NCBI RefSeq assembly: GCF_030817195.1
Contig: NZ_JAUSYZ010000001.1
Location: forward strand, 3,968,001 to 4,032,000
Origin: Arthrobacter globiformis
GTDB lineage: Bacteria; Actinomycetota; Actinomycetes; Actinomycetales; Micrococcaceae
DNA length: 64,000 nucleotides
Reading direction: 5' to 3'
Below, piece after piece: positions 24,785 through 33,133 of the stretch. How positions within the stretch are numbered: position 1 is the stretch's first letter; each line of letters begins with the position of its first letter. Made by a program: the position numbers and the translations under genes. A model generated the notes under the pieces. That model made no database searches, was not told where the DNA came from, and saw only the letters and a program-made list of their open reading frames with translations.

Positions 24785-25813
24785 ATGACTGAAACCGCTT
24801 CTTCCGCCGTGCCCGCTGCCCAGACACTGTCCGACGAATCCCGTTCGGCCTATGGATTCGGCGTAGCCACCATCGCCACGCGGAACGGCGAAGCCACCGT
24901 GCTGGACGCCTGGTTCCCCGCCCCCGCCCTCGGTGTGGCCGCCGAAAGCCTCCGCGCCGTGGAAAACGCCGACGAAACCCTGACGGACATCGCGGCCGCC
25001 GGCACTGACGCCGACCGCGGCACCGAGCAGAAGGTGGTGTTCGTCCAGATCAACCTGGACGAGGCCCCGTCCGACACCGCCGACGCCTACCTGCGCCTGC
25101 ACCTCCTCTCGCACCGCCTGGTCCAGCCCAACAGCATCAACCTTGACGGCATCTTCGGCAAGCTCCCCAACGTCGTCTGGACCAACTTCGGCCCGTGCGC
25201 CGTGGACGGGTTCGAACTGACCCGCGCCAAGCTGCGCAAGCGCGGCGCCGTCACCGTCTACGGGGTGGACAAGTTCCCCCGCATGGTGGACTACGTCGTC
25301 CCGGCGGGCGTCCGCATTGCCGACGCCGACCGCGTGCGCCTGGGCGCCCACCTCGCCGAGGGCACCACCGTCATGCACGAGGGCTTCGTGAACTTCAATG
25401 CCGGCACGCTGGGGACCTCCATGGTTGAGGGCCGCATTTCCGCCGGCGTGGTGGCCGGCGACGGTACCGACGTCGGCGGCGGCGCCTCGATCATGGGCAC
25501 CCTTTCCGGCGGCGGCAAGGAGAAGGTATCCCTGGGCCAGCGCGTCCTGCTGGGCGCCAACTCCGGCGTCGGCATCAGCATCGGGGACGACTCCGTGGTT
25601 GAGGCAGGGCTGTACGTCACGGCCGGCACCCGCGTCCGCGTTGCCGGACCCAAGGATGCCGACGGCGAGGACACCAGCAAGATCGTCAAGGCCGTGGAGC
25701 TGTCCGGCGTGCCCAACCTGCTCTTCCGCCGCAACTCCACCACCGGTGAAGTTGAAGTCCTGCCCCGCCAGGGCCAGACCGTGGAACTGAACGACGCGCT
25801 GCACGCCAACTGA
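24785..25813 (+). CDS. dapD: Tetrahydrodipicolinate N-succinyltransferase
   Basis: A 342-residue acyltransferase that puts the succinyl group on tetrahydrodipicolinate, the step that commits to the DapC/DapE route. The N-terminal domain contains EQKVVFVQINLDEAPSDTAD near residue 80. The C-terminal left-handed beta helix shows hexapeptide repeats (MHEGFVNFNAGTLG, EGRISAGVVAGDGTDVGGG, SIMGTLSGGG, LLGANSGVGISIGDD). This is the longer actinobacterial type of DapD. A 15-bp tandem duplication spans its stop codon. Confidence 0.93.
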   Translation: MTETASSAVPAAQTLSDESRSAYGFGVATIATRNGEATVLDAWFPAPALGVAAESLRAVENADETLTDIAAAGTDADRGTEQKVVFVQINLDEAPSDTADAYLRLHLLSHRLVQPNSINLDGIFGKLPNVVWTNFGPCAVDGFELTRAKLRKRGAVTVYGVDKFPRMVDYVVPAGVRIADADRVRLGAHLAEGTTVMHEGFVNFNAGTLGTSMVEGRISAGVVAGDGTDVGGGASIMGTLSGGGKEKVSLGQRVLLGANSGVGISIGDDSVVEAGLYVTAGTRVRVAGPKDADGEDTSKIVKAVELSGVPNLLFRRNSTTGEVEVLPRQGQTVELNDALHAN

Positions 25814-25841
25814 CCGCACGCCAACTGACCGTGAGGACATA

Positions 25842-25870
25842 GCCGGCACGCCACCCAAAGGCGTGCCGGC
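25842..25870 (+). terminator. Hairpin after dapD
   Basis: GCCGGCACGCC and GGCGTGCCGGC are perfect 11-bp arms with a 7-nt loop; no U-tract follows. It is a likely terminator or attenuator before the next gene, whose start lies 20 bp downstream. Confidence 0.55.
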
Positions 25871-25889
25871 AGATTGCTGGAGTACCAAC

Positions 25890-26741
25890 GTGACACGCAG
25901 ACGCAGGCTGCGCGGGGCTGCCATCACCGGCCTCTCCCTCGTCCTGGTCGCGGGCGGCATCTACACCGTGGCCACCTTGCTGCAGCGCTCCGAACAGCTC
26001 ATCACGGAGGAGTGCACGGCCGCCGTCGGCGCACAGCGGGCCGACCTCGCCACCGACCAGGCTGCGAACGCGGCGCTGATCACGGCTGTCTCGGTGCGCC
26101 GCGGACTCCCGCCGCGGGCAGCCAGCATCGCCCTGGCCACCGCCATGCAGGAATCCAAGCTCCGGAACATCGGCCACGGCGACCTGGCCGGACCGGACTC
26201 CAGGGGGCTCTTCCAGCAGCGCCCGTCCCAGGGCTGGGGCACCCAGGACCAGGTGATGGACCCGATCTATGCCACCAACGCCTTTTACGATGCCCTCGTG
26301 AAGGTGCCCGGCTATGCCACGCTGGAGATCACCGACGCCGCCCAGCGGGTCCAGCGCTCCGCCTACCCGGCGGCCTACGCCGAGCACGAGGCGATGGGAC
26401 GGTCTTTCGCCTCGGCGCTGACGGGCGAGTCCCCGGCTGCCCTGGACTGCACGCTCCGCTCACCGGACACTGCCGGCGACCCCGCCGCCCTGCTCGTTGA
26501 GCTGGAAGCCTCCTACGGAAACATCCCGACGACGGTGACCGGCCAGACGCTGGAGGTCGATGTCACCGACAGCTTTGCCTGGTCCGTGGCCCACTGGGCA
26601 GTGGCGAACGCCAAAGAGTTCTCGGTGGAACGCGTCGACGTGGACGGAAAGCGTTGGGACAGGAAGTCGCGTAACGGATGGCAGGATGCACCGGACGCCG
26701 GCGCCCGGGTGGCCATCACGCTTGCAGCCGGCGGGTCCTGA
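25890..26741 (+). CDS. Membrane-anchored lysozyme-fold-like protein, function unknown
   Basis: A 283-residue protein. The N-terminus is basic (TRRRRLRGA) and followed by one hydrophobic helix (ITGLSLVLVAGGIYTVATLL), so the body is probably outside the cell. The body has SIALATAMQESKLRNIGHGD and SRGLFQQRPSQGWGTQDQV (about residues 80-120), reminiscent of goose-type or transglycosylase-like folds where the Glu of AMQES would be catalytic. Activity is inference. I chose GTG 25890 with GGAG 7 nt upstream; ATG 25863 is less likely. It follows dapD and may share its transcript. Confidence 0.65.
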   Translation: MTRRRRLRGAAITGLSLVLVAGGIYTVATLLQRSEQLITEECTAAVGAQRADLATDQAANAALITAVSVRRGLPPRAASIALATAMQESKLRNIGHGDLAGPDSRGLFQQRPSQGWGTQDQVMDPIYATNAFYDALVKVPGYATLEITDAAQRVQRSAYPAAYAEHEAMGRSFASALTGESPAALDCTLRSPDTAGDPAALLVELEASYGNIPTTVTGQTLEVDVTDSFAWSVAHWAVANAKEFSVERVDVDGKRWDRKSRNGWQDAPDAGARVAITLAAGGS

Positions 26742-26765
26742 ATCTGACGGCCTGGCGCTCGAGCT

Positions 26766-27377
26766 CTAGACGAGGATCTCCACAACGGGCTGCACGTAGC
26801 TGCGGAACACCTCGGGCTGGGACAGCAGCTCGTGGCTCATGATGATCTTGTCCGGCTCCAGGTACCACGCCCGCTGCTCATCCAGCGGCAGCTCGATGAT
26901 GGTCAGCGCAAAGTCCCGTGAGTCCCGGCCCACCTCCAGGAGCCGGTCCTCCACGATGTCCTCGAGCAGATGCGCGGAGCCCCCGGCCACCCGTTCGGCC
27001 TCCAGTTCGGCGTACTCCGCACGCCGCTCCCTGGCCCAGGTCAGGGCTGCCCCGAAGTGCGCCTGCAGGACCTTGCGCAGCGCCGGCGAGTTGGCGAAGG
27101 ACCGGAACCCCGGGGGCGACAGTTCAGGGGACATCTGCGGGTGTGCCTTGAGGAGCTGCTGCCACCAGGCTTCCCACTCCGTTTTCAGGGCGCTGATGCC
27201 GCCCACTTCGGCGGTGAGGTGGTGATGGTCAACATGGCGGACCTTCGGTGCGGCATGCGAAAGCGCCGGAAAGCCCGCGCCATCGAGCCCGGCAACATCA
27301 CGTATATAAAGGGCAATGAGCATGGGCCCCGACGTGTCCATAGTGATTCGCCAGCCTGGACCGCCTGTGTGCTGCAT
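26766..27377 (-). CDS. Conserved hypothetical protein
   Basis: A 203-residue soluble protein I do not recognise. It carries VRHVDHHHLTAEVGGISALK near residue 48, an aromatic EWEAWWQQLLKAHP near 70, GFRSFANSPALRKVLQAHFG near 95 and a C-terminal ALTIIELPLDEQRAWYLEPD segment. No membrane helix or signal is seen. I chose ATG 27377 because GGAGG lies 7 nt upstream; the longer frame to 27776 is antisense noise over the TetR gene. It lies 89 bp downstream of the TetR gene on the same strand. Confidence 0.6.
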   Translation of the reverse strand: MQHTGGPGWRITMDTSGPMLIALYIRDVAGLDGAGFPALSHAAPKVRHVDHHHLTAEVGGISALKTEWEAWWQQLLKAHPQMSPELSPPGFRSFANSPALRKVLQAHFGAALTWARERRAEYAELEAERVAGGSAHLLEDIVEDRLLEVGRDSRDFALTIIELPLDEQRAWYLEPDKIIMSHELLSQPEVFRSYVQPVVEILV

Positions 27378-27466
27378 GCGTATGCCTCCTTGGCATCTTG
27401 TTTTCCACCCCGTTGCGCCGGCAACCCGTTCTCCGGCTTTCAGTCTATTCCCCCAGCCCGGGGAGG

Positions 27467-28120
27467 TTAATGGCTGGCACCGACCCTCCTGCGAAGCCCC
27501 TCGATGTGGGATTCGAGCACGTCGCGGCACATTTCCGGGGACATCCATCCCGGCTGCAGCAGGGCGTGCATAGCCAGCCCGTCCAGGGTCGCCAGCAGGT
27601 GTTCGGCGGCCGTCACCAGCTGCGGCCCGGCATCGGCCCCGGCGGGATCGTCCTCGTGCAGGAGCCGGGTGATCACCTGGCCGACGACGGCGGCCACGGC
27701 CCGGTGGCTCCTGTCCGCCTCGGCCGCCAGGAATGGCCGGATCCTCGCCGCGTTCCTGAACGCCAGCCAGGCGCACGCGTCCAGGGCACGTTCTTCGTCC
27801 AGGGGCAGGAATTCGCCCAGGAGTGTTAAAACCGCCCGGCTCGTGTCCGGGTCATCGGCTCCGGGCCCGAGCCCGGCAATTGCTTTGTTGAGGCGGGTCA
27901 GGAGCCTGTCTGAAACCGCCGTAAACGAGTAGGCCAGCAGGTCATCGCTGCTGTCGAAGTAGTGCCGCACGGAGCCCACCGCAAGGCCGGCTTCGTCCGC
28001 GACTTCCCGCAGCGACGCGCGTTCCAGGCCGTCCGTGGCGATGATCCTGCACACGGCGCCAACGATCTCCTGCCGGCGCTGCGCGGCGTCCACGATTTTC
28101 GGCACTCTTGTTTTTAGCAC
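27467..28120 (-). CDS. TetR/AcrR-family transcriptional regulator
   Basis: A 217-residue repressor-type protein. The helix-turn-helix is RASLREVADEAGLAVGSVRHYFDSSDDLL at about residues 34-62 (key residues LREVADEAG and SVRHYF). The ligand domain resembles the TetR_C_6 group (DLLAYSF, RNAARIRPFL). It starts at GTG 28120 after GGAG. The target and ligand are unknown; the downstream hypothetical gene on the same strand is one candidate. Confidence 0.85.
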   Translation of the reverse strand: MLKTRVPKIVDAAQRRQEIVGAVCRIIATDGLERASLREVADEAGLAVGSVRHYFDSSDDLLAYSFTAVSDRLLTRLNKAIAGLGPGADDPDTSRAVLTLLGEFLPLDEERALDACAWLAFRNAARIRPFLAAEADRSHRAVAAVVGQVITRLLHEDDPAGADAGPQLVTAAEHLLATLDGLAMHALLQPGWMSPEMCRDVLESHIEGLRRRVGASH

Positions 28121-28177
28121 GGGTGTGCTCCGAAACCGCGGCGGCGCGCTGCCGCCCCATGCGCTGCCCTTAACGCC

Positions 28178-28216
28178 GACGGCAGCCGCCCACCGGGAAG
28201 GTGGACAGCCGCCGTC
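28178..28216 (-). terminator. Terminator hairpin after gltA
   Basis: On the minus strand, GACGGCGGCTGTCCACC pairs with GGTGGGCGGCTGCCGTC through 17 positions including G-U pairs. It lies 23 bp past the citrate synthase stop, with no clear U-tract. Confidence 0.6.
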
Positions 28217-28238
28217 GTGGTTTGGGAGCCGGTGGGGA

Positions 28239-29522
28239 TTAGCGGGCGGGGTACTGCCGCTCGGGCTCTCCTGTGTAGAGCTGCCGCGGACGGCCGATCT
28301 TGGTATTGGGATCGTTGATCATTTCGCGCCACTGGGCAATCCAGCCCGGCAGGCGGCCGATGGCGAACAGCACGGTGAACATCTTCTCCGGGAAGCCCAT
28401 GGCCTTGTAGATCAGGCCGGTGTAGAAGTCCACGTTCGGGTACAGCTTGCGCTGGATGAAGTAGTCGTCGCCGAGGGCCTTCTCCTCCAGCCGCATGGCG
28501 ATGTCCAGGAGCTCGTCGTGGCCGCCGAGCTTGCTGAGGACCTCGTGCGCGGTGGCCTTGATGATCTTGGCGCGGGGGTCGTAGTTCTTGTAGACCCGGT
28601 GGCCGAAGCCCATGAGCCGGACGCCGTCCTCCTTGTTCTTGACCTTCTCCATGTAGTCCTCGGGCTTGACGCCGTCGGCCTGGATCTGGCGGAGCATCTT
28701 CAGCACAGCCTCGTTGGCGCCGCCGTGGGCGGGGCCGAAGAGGGCGTTGATGCCTGCAGACACGGACGCGAAGAGGTTGGCGTTGGAGGAGCCCACCAGG
28801 CGCACCGTGGAGGTGGAGCAGTTCTGCTCGTGGTCCGCGTGCAGGATGAGGAGCAGGTCGAGGGCCTTGACCACTACCGGGTCCAGCTCGTACTGCTCGG
28901 CCGGCAGTCCGAAGCTCAGGCGCAGGAAGTTCTCCACGAGGTTCATGGAGTTGTCCGGATACAGCATCGGCTGCCCGATCGACTTCTTGTGCGCGTAGGC
29001 CGCAATGACCGGCAGCTTCGCCATGAGGCGGATGGTGGAAACCTCCACCTGCTCGTCATTGAACGGGTCCAGCGAGTCCTGGTAGAACGTGGACAGCGCG
29101 GACACAGCCGAGGACAGCACGGGCATCGGGTGCGCGTCGCGGGGGAAGCCGCCGAAGAAGCCCTTGAGCTCCTCGTGCAGCAGGGTGTGGCGGCGGATCT
29201 TCTGGTCGAAGTCCTCCAGCTCGGTCGGCGTCGGGAGGTTGCCGTAGATCAGCAGGTACGAGACTTCGAGGAAGCTGGAGTGCTGGGCCAGCTGCTCGAT
29301 CGGGTAGCCGCGGTACCGCAGGATGCCTGCGTCGCCGTCGATGTAGGTGATGGCCGACGTCGTGGCGGCCGTGTTCATGAAGCCGGGGTCAAAGGCAACG
29401 GCGCCGGTCTGCTTCAGTAGCTTGGAAACGTCGTAGCCTTCGTTTCCCTCAACAACCTTGATGCGCGGGAGCTCGAGCTCGCCGCCTGCGTGGCGCAGGG
29501 TTGCGCTGGTGGTCTCAGTCAT
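28239..29522 (-). CDS. gltA: Citrate synthase (type II)
   Basis: A 427-residue TCA-cycle enzyme joining oxaloacetate and acetyl-CoA. The catalytic residues lie in HADHEQNCSTSTVRLVGSS near residue 265 (first His), FGPAHGGANEAVLKM near 300 (His in the GPAHGGAN motif) and MGFGHRVYKNYDPRA near 345; the Asp follows in the C-terminal domain. The length fits the hexameric bacterial type. The upstream gap holds a CRP/GlxR-like palindrome. Confidence 0.95.
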   Translation of the reverse strand: MTETTSATLRHAGGELELPRIKVVEGNEGYDVSKLLKQTGAVAFDPGFMNTAATTSAITYIDGDAGILRYRGYPIEQLAQHSSFLEVSYLLIYGNLPTPTELEDFDQKIRRHTLLHEELKGFFGGFPRDAHPMPVLSSAVSALSTFYQDSLDPFNDEQVEVSTIRLMAKLPVIAAYAHKKSIGQPMLYPDNSMNLVENFLRLSFGLPAEQYELDPVVVKALDLLLILHADHEQNCSTSTVRLVGSSNANLFASVSAGINALFGPAHGGANEAVLKMLRQIQADGVKPEDYMEKVKNKEDGVRLMGFGHRVYKNYDPRAKIIKATAHEVLSKLGGHDELLDIAMRLEEKALGDDYFIQRKLYPNVDFYTGLIYKAMGFPEKMFTVLFAIGRLPGWIAQWREMINDPNTKIGRPRQLYTGEPERQYPAR

Positions 29523-29829
29523 GGAGTCCCCTTCATGAGGCGTCTGGCCTCTCTAGAAAGCTTGATCCAACATCAGGTGGGCCGCGTGGGGTCCCGCCCC
29601 AGACGGGAATTCCAACGGCCTTGCCGCCTTCTTGTAGAAAGCCACCATTGATAGTCAGTTAAAAAACTACCGCCACTTGCAGGTTGCCACTAATCCGGGA
29701 GCGCCAAATTATCCCCAAAACAGACAAGTTGTGGCGCGAGTCACACCATTGTTACGGCGCCCGGAGGGTTAAAAGTCGCCCCGGCGGGGGCGGCCATGAC
29801 GACGCCGGCGCAACGCCCGGGGACCGGGC
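29523..29829. other. Intergenic region between gltA and dapC
   Basis: A 307-bp gap. The half nearest gltA is AT-rich (AAAAAACT near 29660; AAATTATCCCCAAAACAG near 29706), so the gltA promoter is probably here. It also holds the GlxR-like site at 29730. No open reading frame with convincing codon use is seen. Confidence 0.5.
29730..29745. promoter_or_regulatory. Candidate CRP/GlxR-type operator upstream of gltA
   Basis: TGTGGCGCGAGTCACA matches the TGTGA-N6-TCACA consensus at 9 of 10 fixed positions. It lies about 208 bp from the gltA start. gltA is a known GlxR target in Corynebacterium; here it is inference. Confidence 0.45.
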
Positions 29830-30969
29830 CTAGGCCAGGCGGTCCACCGCGGCGTCGATCCGTTCGTCGGTTCCGGTGAGGGCCACGCGCACATAGCCGT
29901 GCCCCGCGTCGCCGTAAAACACGCCCGGACCCACCACGATTCCCCGTTCGGCGAGGCGGGCCACGGTGTCCCAGGTGGCTTCGCCCGCGGTGCACCACAG
30001 ATACAGGCCGGCAGCCGACTGGTGCAGTGTCAGACCGAAGGACTCGAGCGCCGGCAGGAGCCGCTCCCGCCGTGCGCGGTACAGGTCCTTCTGCGCCAGG
30101 ACGTGCGTGTTGTCGCCCAGGGCCACCCGCATGGCTTCCTGCACCGGGTACGGCACGATCATGCCGGCGTGCTTACGGCTGTTGACGAGGTTGGCCATCA
30201 GGGCCGCATCCCCGGCGACGAAGGCCGCCCGGTAGCCGGCCAGGTTGGACTGCTTGCTCAGCGAGTACACGGCGAGGAGCCCGTCGTGGGAAGCACCGGC
30301 GACGCGCGGATCGAGGATGCTCGGAACCGCTTGCCCGCCGCGCTGCAGGTCCCACTCCCCCCAGCCAAGCTCGGCATAGCACTCGTCGGACGCCACCAGC
30401 GCGCCGATTTCGCGGGCCTGGTCCACAATCTTCTTCAGGGATGCGGCGTCCCGGACGCTGCCGGTGGGGTTGCCCGGGGAGTTGACCCAGACCAGGCGGA
30501 CCTTGGCCCGGGTGGCCGCGTCCAGTTCGTCGAGGTCATCGGCCGCCACCGCCGTAGCCCCGGCGAATGTGGCCCCGATGTCGTAAGTCGGGTAGGCGAC
30601 GGTAGGCCTGACGACGACGTCGCCCGGCTTGAGGCCCAGCAGGAACGGCAGCCACGCCACGAGTTCCTTGGAACCCACGGTCGGCATGACGGCGCGGGGA
30701 TCGAGCCCTTCCACTCCGCGGCGGCGGGCGAACCACCCGGCGATGGCCTCCCGTAGCGCGGGGGTGCCATGGACGGTGGGGTAACCGGGCGCATCCGCGG
30801 CGGCCTTAAGGGCGTCCTGAATGACCGGCGGCGTCGGGTCCACGGGCGTGCCGATGGACAGGTTCACCGCACCACCGGGGTGTTCAGCCGCTTTGGCGAG
30901 GTACGGCGCCATCGCTTCCCACGGGTAGTCGGGCAGGCTAAGGCCGAAACTGCGCACAGCTGTAGTCAC
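29830..30969 (-). CDS. dapC: Succinyldiaminopimelate transaminase
   Basis: A 379-residue PLP enzyme (fold type I) converting N-succinyl-2-amino-6-ketopimelate to succinyl-diaminopimelate. Motifs are VNLSIGTPVDPTP near residue 31, the substrate-site segment VNSPGNPTGSVRD near 165, SDECYAELGWGEWD near 198 and the PLP-lysine region VYSLSKQSNLAGYR near 235. I chose GTG 30969 with GAGGCGG before it. It follows the ferredoxin gene by 13 bp, the standard fdxA-dapC pair of actinobacteria. Confidence 0.92.
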   Translation of the reverse strand: MTTAVRSFGLSLPDYPWEAMAPYLAKAAEHPGGAVNLSIGTPVDPTPPVIQDALKAAADAPGYPTVHGTPALREAIAGWFARRRGVEGLDPRAVMPTVGSKELVAWLPFLLGLKPGDVVVRPTVAYPTYDIGATFAGATAVAADDLDELDAATRAKVRLVWVNSPGNPTGSVRDAASLKKIVDQAREIGALVASDECYAELGWGEWDLQRGGQAVPSILDPRVAGASHDGLLAVYSLSKQSNLAGYRAAFVAGDAALMANLVNSRKHAGMIVPYPVQEAMRVALGDNTHVLAQKDLYRARRERLLPALESFGLTLHQSAAGLYLWCTAGEATWDTVARLAERGIVVGPGVFYGDAGHGYVRVALTGTDERIDAAVDRLA

Positions 30970-30982
30970 GAAAGGGTCCGCC

Positions 30983-31309
30983 TCAGTGGTCCTGGTTCTG
31001 CGGCGGGAGCGCTGCAATCATCGGGTGGTCCTTGCCGGTGTTGCCCACCTTGGCAGCGCCGCCCGGGGAGCCGAGGTCGTCAAAGAACTCGACGTTCGCC
31101 TTGTAGTAGTCGGCCCATTCCTCAGGGGTGTCATCCTCGTAGTAGATGGCTTCCACCGGGCAGACGGGCTCGCAGGCGCCGCAGTCGACGCACTCATCGG
31201 GATGGATATAGAGGGAGCGTTCGCCTTCGTAGATGCAATCGACGGGGCACTCCTCAATGCATGCCTTGTCCTTAACATCTACACACGGCTGCGCGATTAC
31301 GTACGTCAC
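30983..31309 (-). CDS. fdxA: Seven-iron ferredoxin
   Basis: A 108-residue electron carrier. Cysteines at 9, 17, 21 and 25 and at 40, 43, 46 and 50 form the 3Fe-4S/4Fe-4S pattern (ACIEECPVDCIYEG and ECVDCGACEPVCP). The acidic middle (YYEDDTPEEWADYY) and short tail are typical of mycobacterial FdxC/FdxA. The start is GTG 31309; longer versions lack homology. Probably co-transcribed with dapC. Confidence 0.93.
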   Translation of the reverse strand: MTYVIAQPCVDVKDKACIEECPVDCIYEGERSLYIHPDECVDCGACEPVCPVEAIYYEDDTPEEWADYYKANVEFFDDLGSPGGAAKVGNTGKDHPMIAALPPQNQDH

Positions 31310-31463
31310 GTCCCTTGCCTCTCCACGTTGATTCCCGGCGGCTGGCCGGTTGCTGCATCCGGCCTGCATGCCGGGCTGTCCACTTCAGAGCCTATTATCT
31401 CCCAGGCCCGTCCCGCGAACGAAGCGGGCGCGTCACACTCCCGACGCGTCTTACGATGGACAG

Positions 31464-31721
31464 GTGAGTCCGACACCATCAACACCCCGGCAGTTCCTGG
31501 CCACGGCCCCGGCCGGAACACGCGTGGTGGTGCGCTACAGGATCGACGGCGGCTTCACGGACGCACTGGGAGACCTCCTGGAGTGCGGCGAAAGTGAGTG
31601 CACCGTGCGGACCCGGAGTTCCGACGTCGGCATCCCCCTTGACAGGGTGGTGGCCGCCAAACAGGTGCCGCCGGCACCTCCGCGCCGTGGTTCACGGCGG
31701 ACGCCGCCGGCCGCGAACTGA
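31464..31721 (+). CDS. Small conserved protein, SH3-like
   Basis: An 85-residue protein from GTG 31464. The middle (GTRVVVRYRIDGGFTDALGD, then CTVRTRSSDVGIPLDRVVAAKQV) reads as a small beta barrel similar to the N-terminal part of some actinobacterial acetyltransferases, but no acetyltransferase domain is present. A proline/arginine-rich tail ends it. It is divergent from fdxA. Function unknown. Confidence 0.6.
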   Translation: MSPTPSTPRQFLATAPAGTRVVVRYRIDGGFTDALGDLLECGESECTVRTRSSDVGIPLDRVVAAKQVPPAPPRRGSRRTPPAAN

Positions 31722-31732
31722 CGCCGGCCCTG

Positions 31733-33070
31733 CTAGGCCCTGTCCTTTTCCTCCGGCGCACTGTCATCAAACGCCCCATCATCCGCGGCACCGTACTCCA
31801 GCACCTCGTCCGGAAGAGTGCGCATCCTTCGCAACGGCGAGAACAGGACCGGGGCGGTAGCCAGGAAGCTGCCGGCCGCCCCGATCAGCATGGTGGGCAC
31901 CAGGCCAAGGTGTTCGCCCAGGTAGCCCGATGCCAAGGCCGCCAGCGGCATCACGCCCCACACCGCAAACCGGATGGAGGCGTTCATGCGGCCCAGCAGC
32001 CGTGGCGGGCAAACCCGCTGGCGCATGGTGAGCTGCATGATGTTGTACACCAGGATGCTGAAGCCAAACCCGAACTCCGAGATGAGCAGCAGGGCCAGTG
32101 CGACACCCGGCTCGGAAACGACGCCCGCGAACGGCACCAGCACCAGAAAGACCGAACTGACCAGGGCACACACGGGAATCACGGTGCCTTCGCCAATCCG
32201 GGCGGCAAGCCGCGGCGCGGCCACTGCGCCCAGCAGCCCGCCTGCGGCGCCCACGGTCATGATCAGGCCCATGCCCTGCGGCCCCAGCCCGAGGTTGCGC
32301 AGCACCAGCAGCGGCATCAGCGTGTACATCAGCATGCCGGAAAAGTTCATGCCGCCGGTGCAGGCCGCAATGCGGCTGATGAGCGGATGCCGGACAACAA
32401 ACGAGAGGCCTTCCCGTATCTCGACCGGAAGGGGGCGCCGTGCGGCCGCCGGCGCACGCGCTTCTGAGTCGCGGGTACGGGCAAGGAACACCGCGGAGAG
32501 CAGGTAACCCGCGGCCTCACCCACGAAAAGCACGGGAGCCGACACGACCGCCAGCAGCGCACCGCCCGCAGCGGGTCCGCCGATTCGTGCTACCTGGGCC
32601 GTCGCCTCAAGCTTTGAGTTGGCCTCCCTCACCTGCGGGGACGCCACCAGGACCGGCACGTAACTCTGGTAGGCGACGTCGAAGAACACCGTTGCCGTTC
32701 CCACGATCCCCGCGACCAGAGAAAGATGCCAGATTTCCAGGCCGCCGCTCCACCACAGGACCGGCACCGCGGCCATGGCGGCCATCCGCAGCAGATCGGC
32801 AGCGATCATGGTCCTGCGCTTCAGCCACCGGTCCACCCATGCCCCGGCCGGCAGCCCGACCGCCAGGAACGCCGCAAGGCCTGCGGCGTTCAGCAAGCCC
32901 ACCTCGAATTCCGAGGCGTGGAGCATGATGACGGCCAGCACCGGCAACGCGAGCTGGCCCAGCTGCGCGCCGAACTGTCCCAAGGCCTGCCCGGCCCAGA
33001 AGGTGGAGAAGTTACGGTCCCGCCACAGGGATCCTGCCGTTGGCTCCGGGGCAGTGGGTTCGGCAGTCAC
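31733..33070 (-). CDS. MFS transporter (putative drug exporter)
   Basis: A 445-residue, roughly 12-helix permease of the enterobactin-exporter/MFS_3 type: FSTFWAGQALGQFGAQLGQL at the N-terminus, GAWVDRWLKRRT for the A-motif loop near residue 75 and LGRMNASIRFAVWGVMPL near 357. It is divergent from a winged-helix regulator, with a palindromic operator between them, which suggests regulated efflux. It is convergent with the small SH3-like gene, 11 bp apart. Confidence 0.87.
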   Translation of the reverse strand: MTAEPTAPEPTAGSLWRDRNFSTFWAGQALGQFGAQLGQLALPVLAVIMLHASEFEVGLLNAAGLAAFLAVGLPAGAWVDRWLKRRTMIAADLLRMAAMAAVPVLWWSGGLEIWHLSLVAGIVGTATVFFDVAYQSYVPVLVASPQVREANSKLEATAQVARIGGPAAGGALLAVVSAPVLFVGEAAGYLLSAVFLARTRDSEARAPAAARRPLPVEIREGLSFVVRHPLISRIAACTGGMNFSGMLMYTLMPLLVLRNLGLGPQGMGLIMTVGAAGGLLGAVAAPRLAARIGEGTVIPVCALVSSVFLVLVPFAGVVSEPGVALALLLISEFGFGFSILVYNIMQLTMRQRVCPPRLLGRMNASIRFAVWGVMPLAALASGYLGEHLGLVPTMLIGAAGSFLATAPVLFSPLRRMRTLPDEVLEYGAADDGAFDDSAPEEKDRA

Positions 33071-33089
33071 GGCTTCAGTCTCGGCGGGC

Positions 33090-33107
33090 GATTGGCATAT
33101 GTCAATC
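33090..33107. promoter_or_regulatory. Candidate operator between the MFS and winged-helix genes
   Basis: GATTGGCATATGTCAATC is an 18-bp palindrome with 16 of 18 positions symmetric and a CATATG centre. On the minus strand it includes TTGACA, a possible -35 element of the MFS gene, so binding would block it. Confidence 0.6.
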
Positions 33108-33133
33108 AGTTATTGCTCGTTACACTTGCGTCT

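Noticed and set aside
23522..25960. 812-codon frame suggesting a DapE with a long N-terminal extension
   Set aside because: The extra part is antisense to dapD and has no homology. DapE starts well at 24646.
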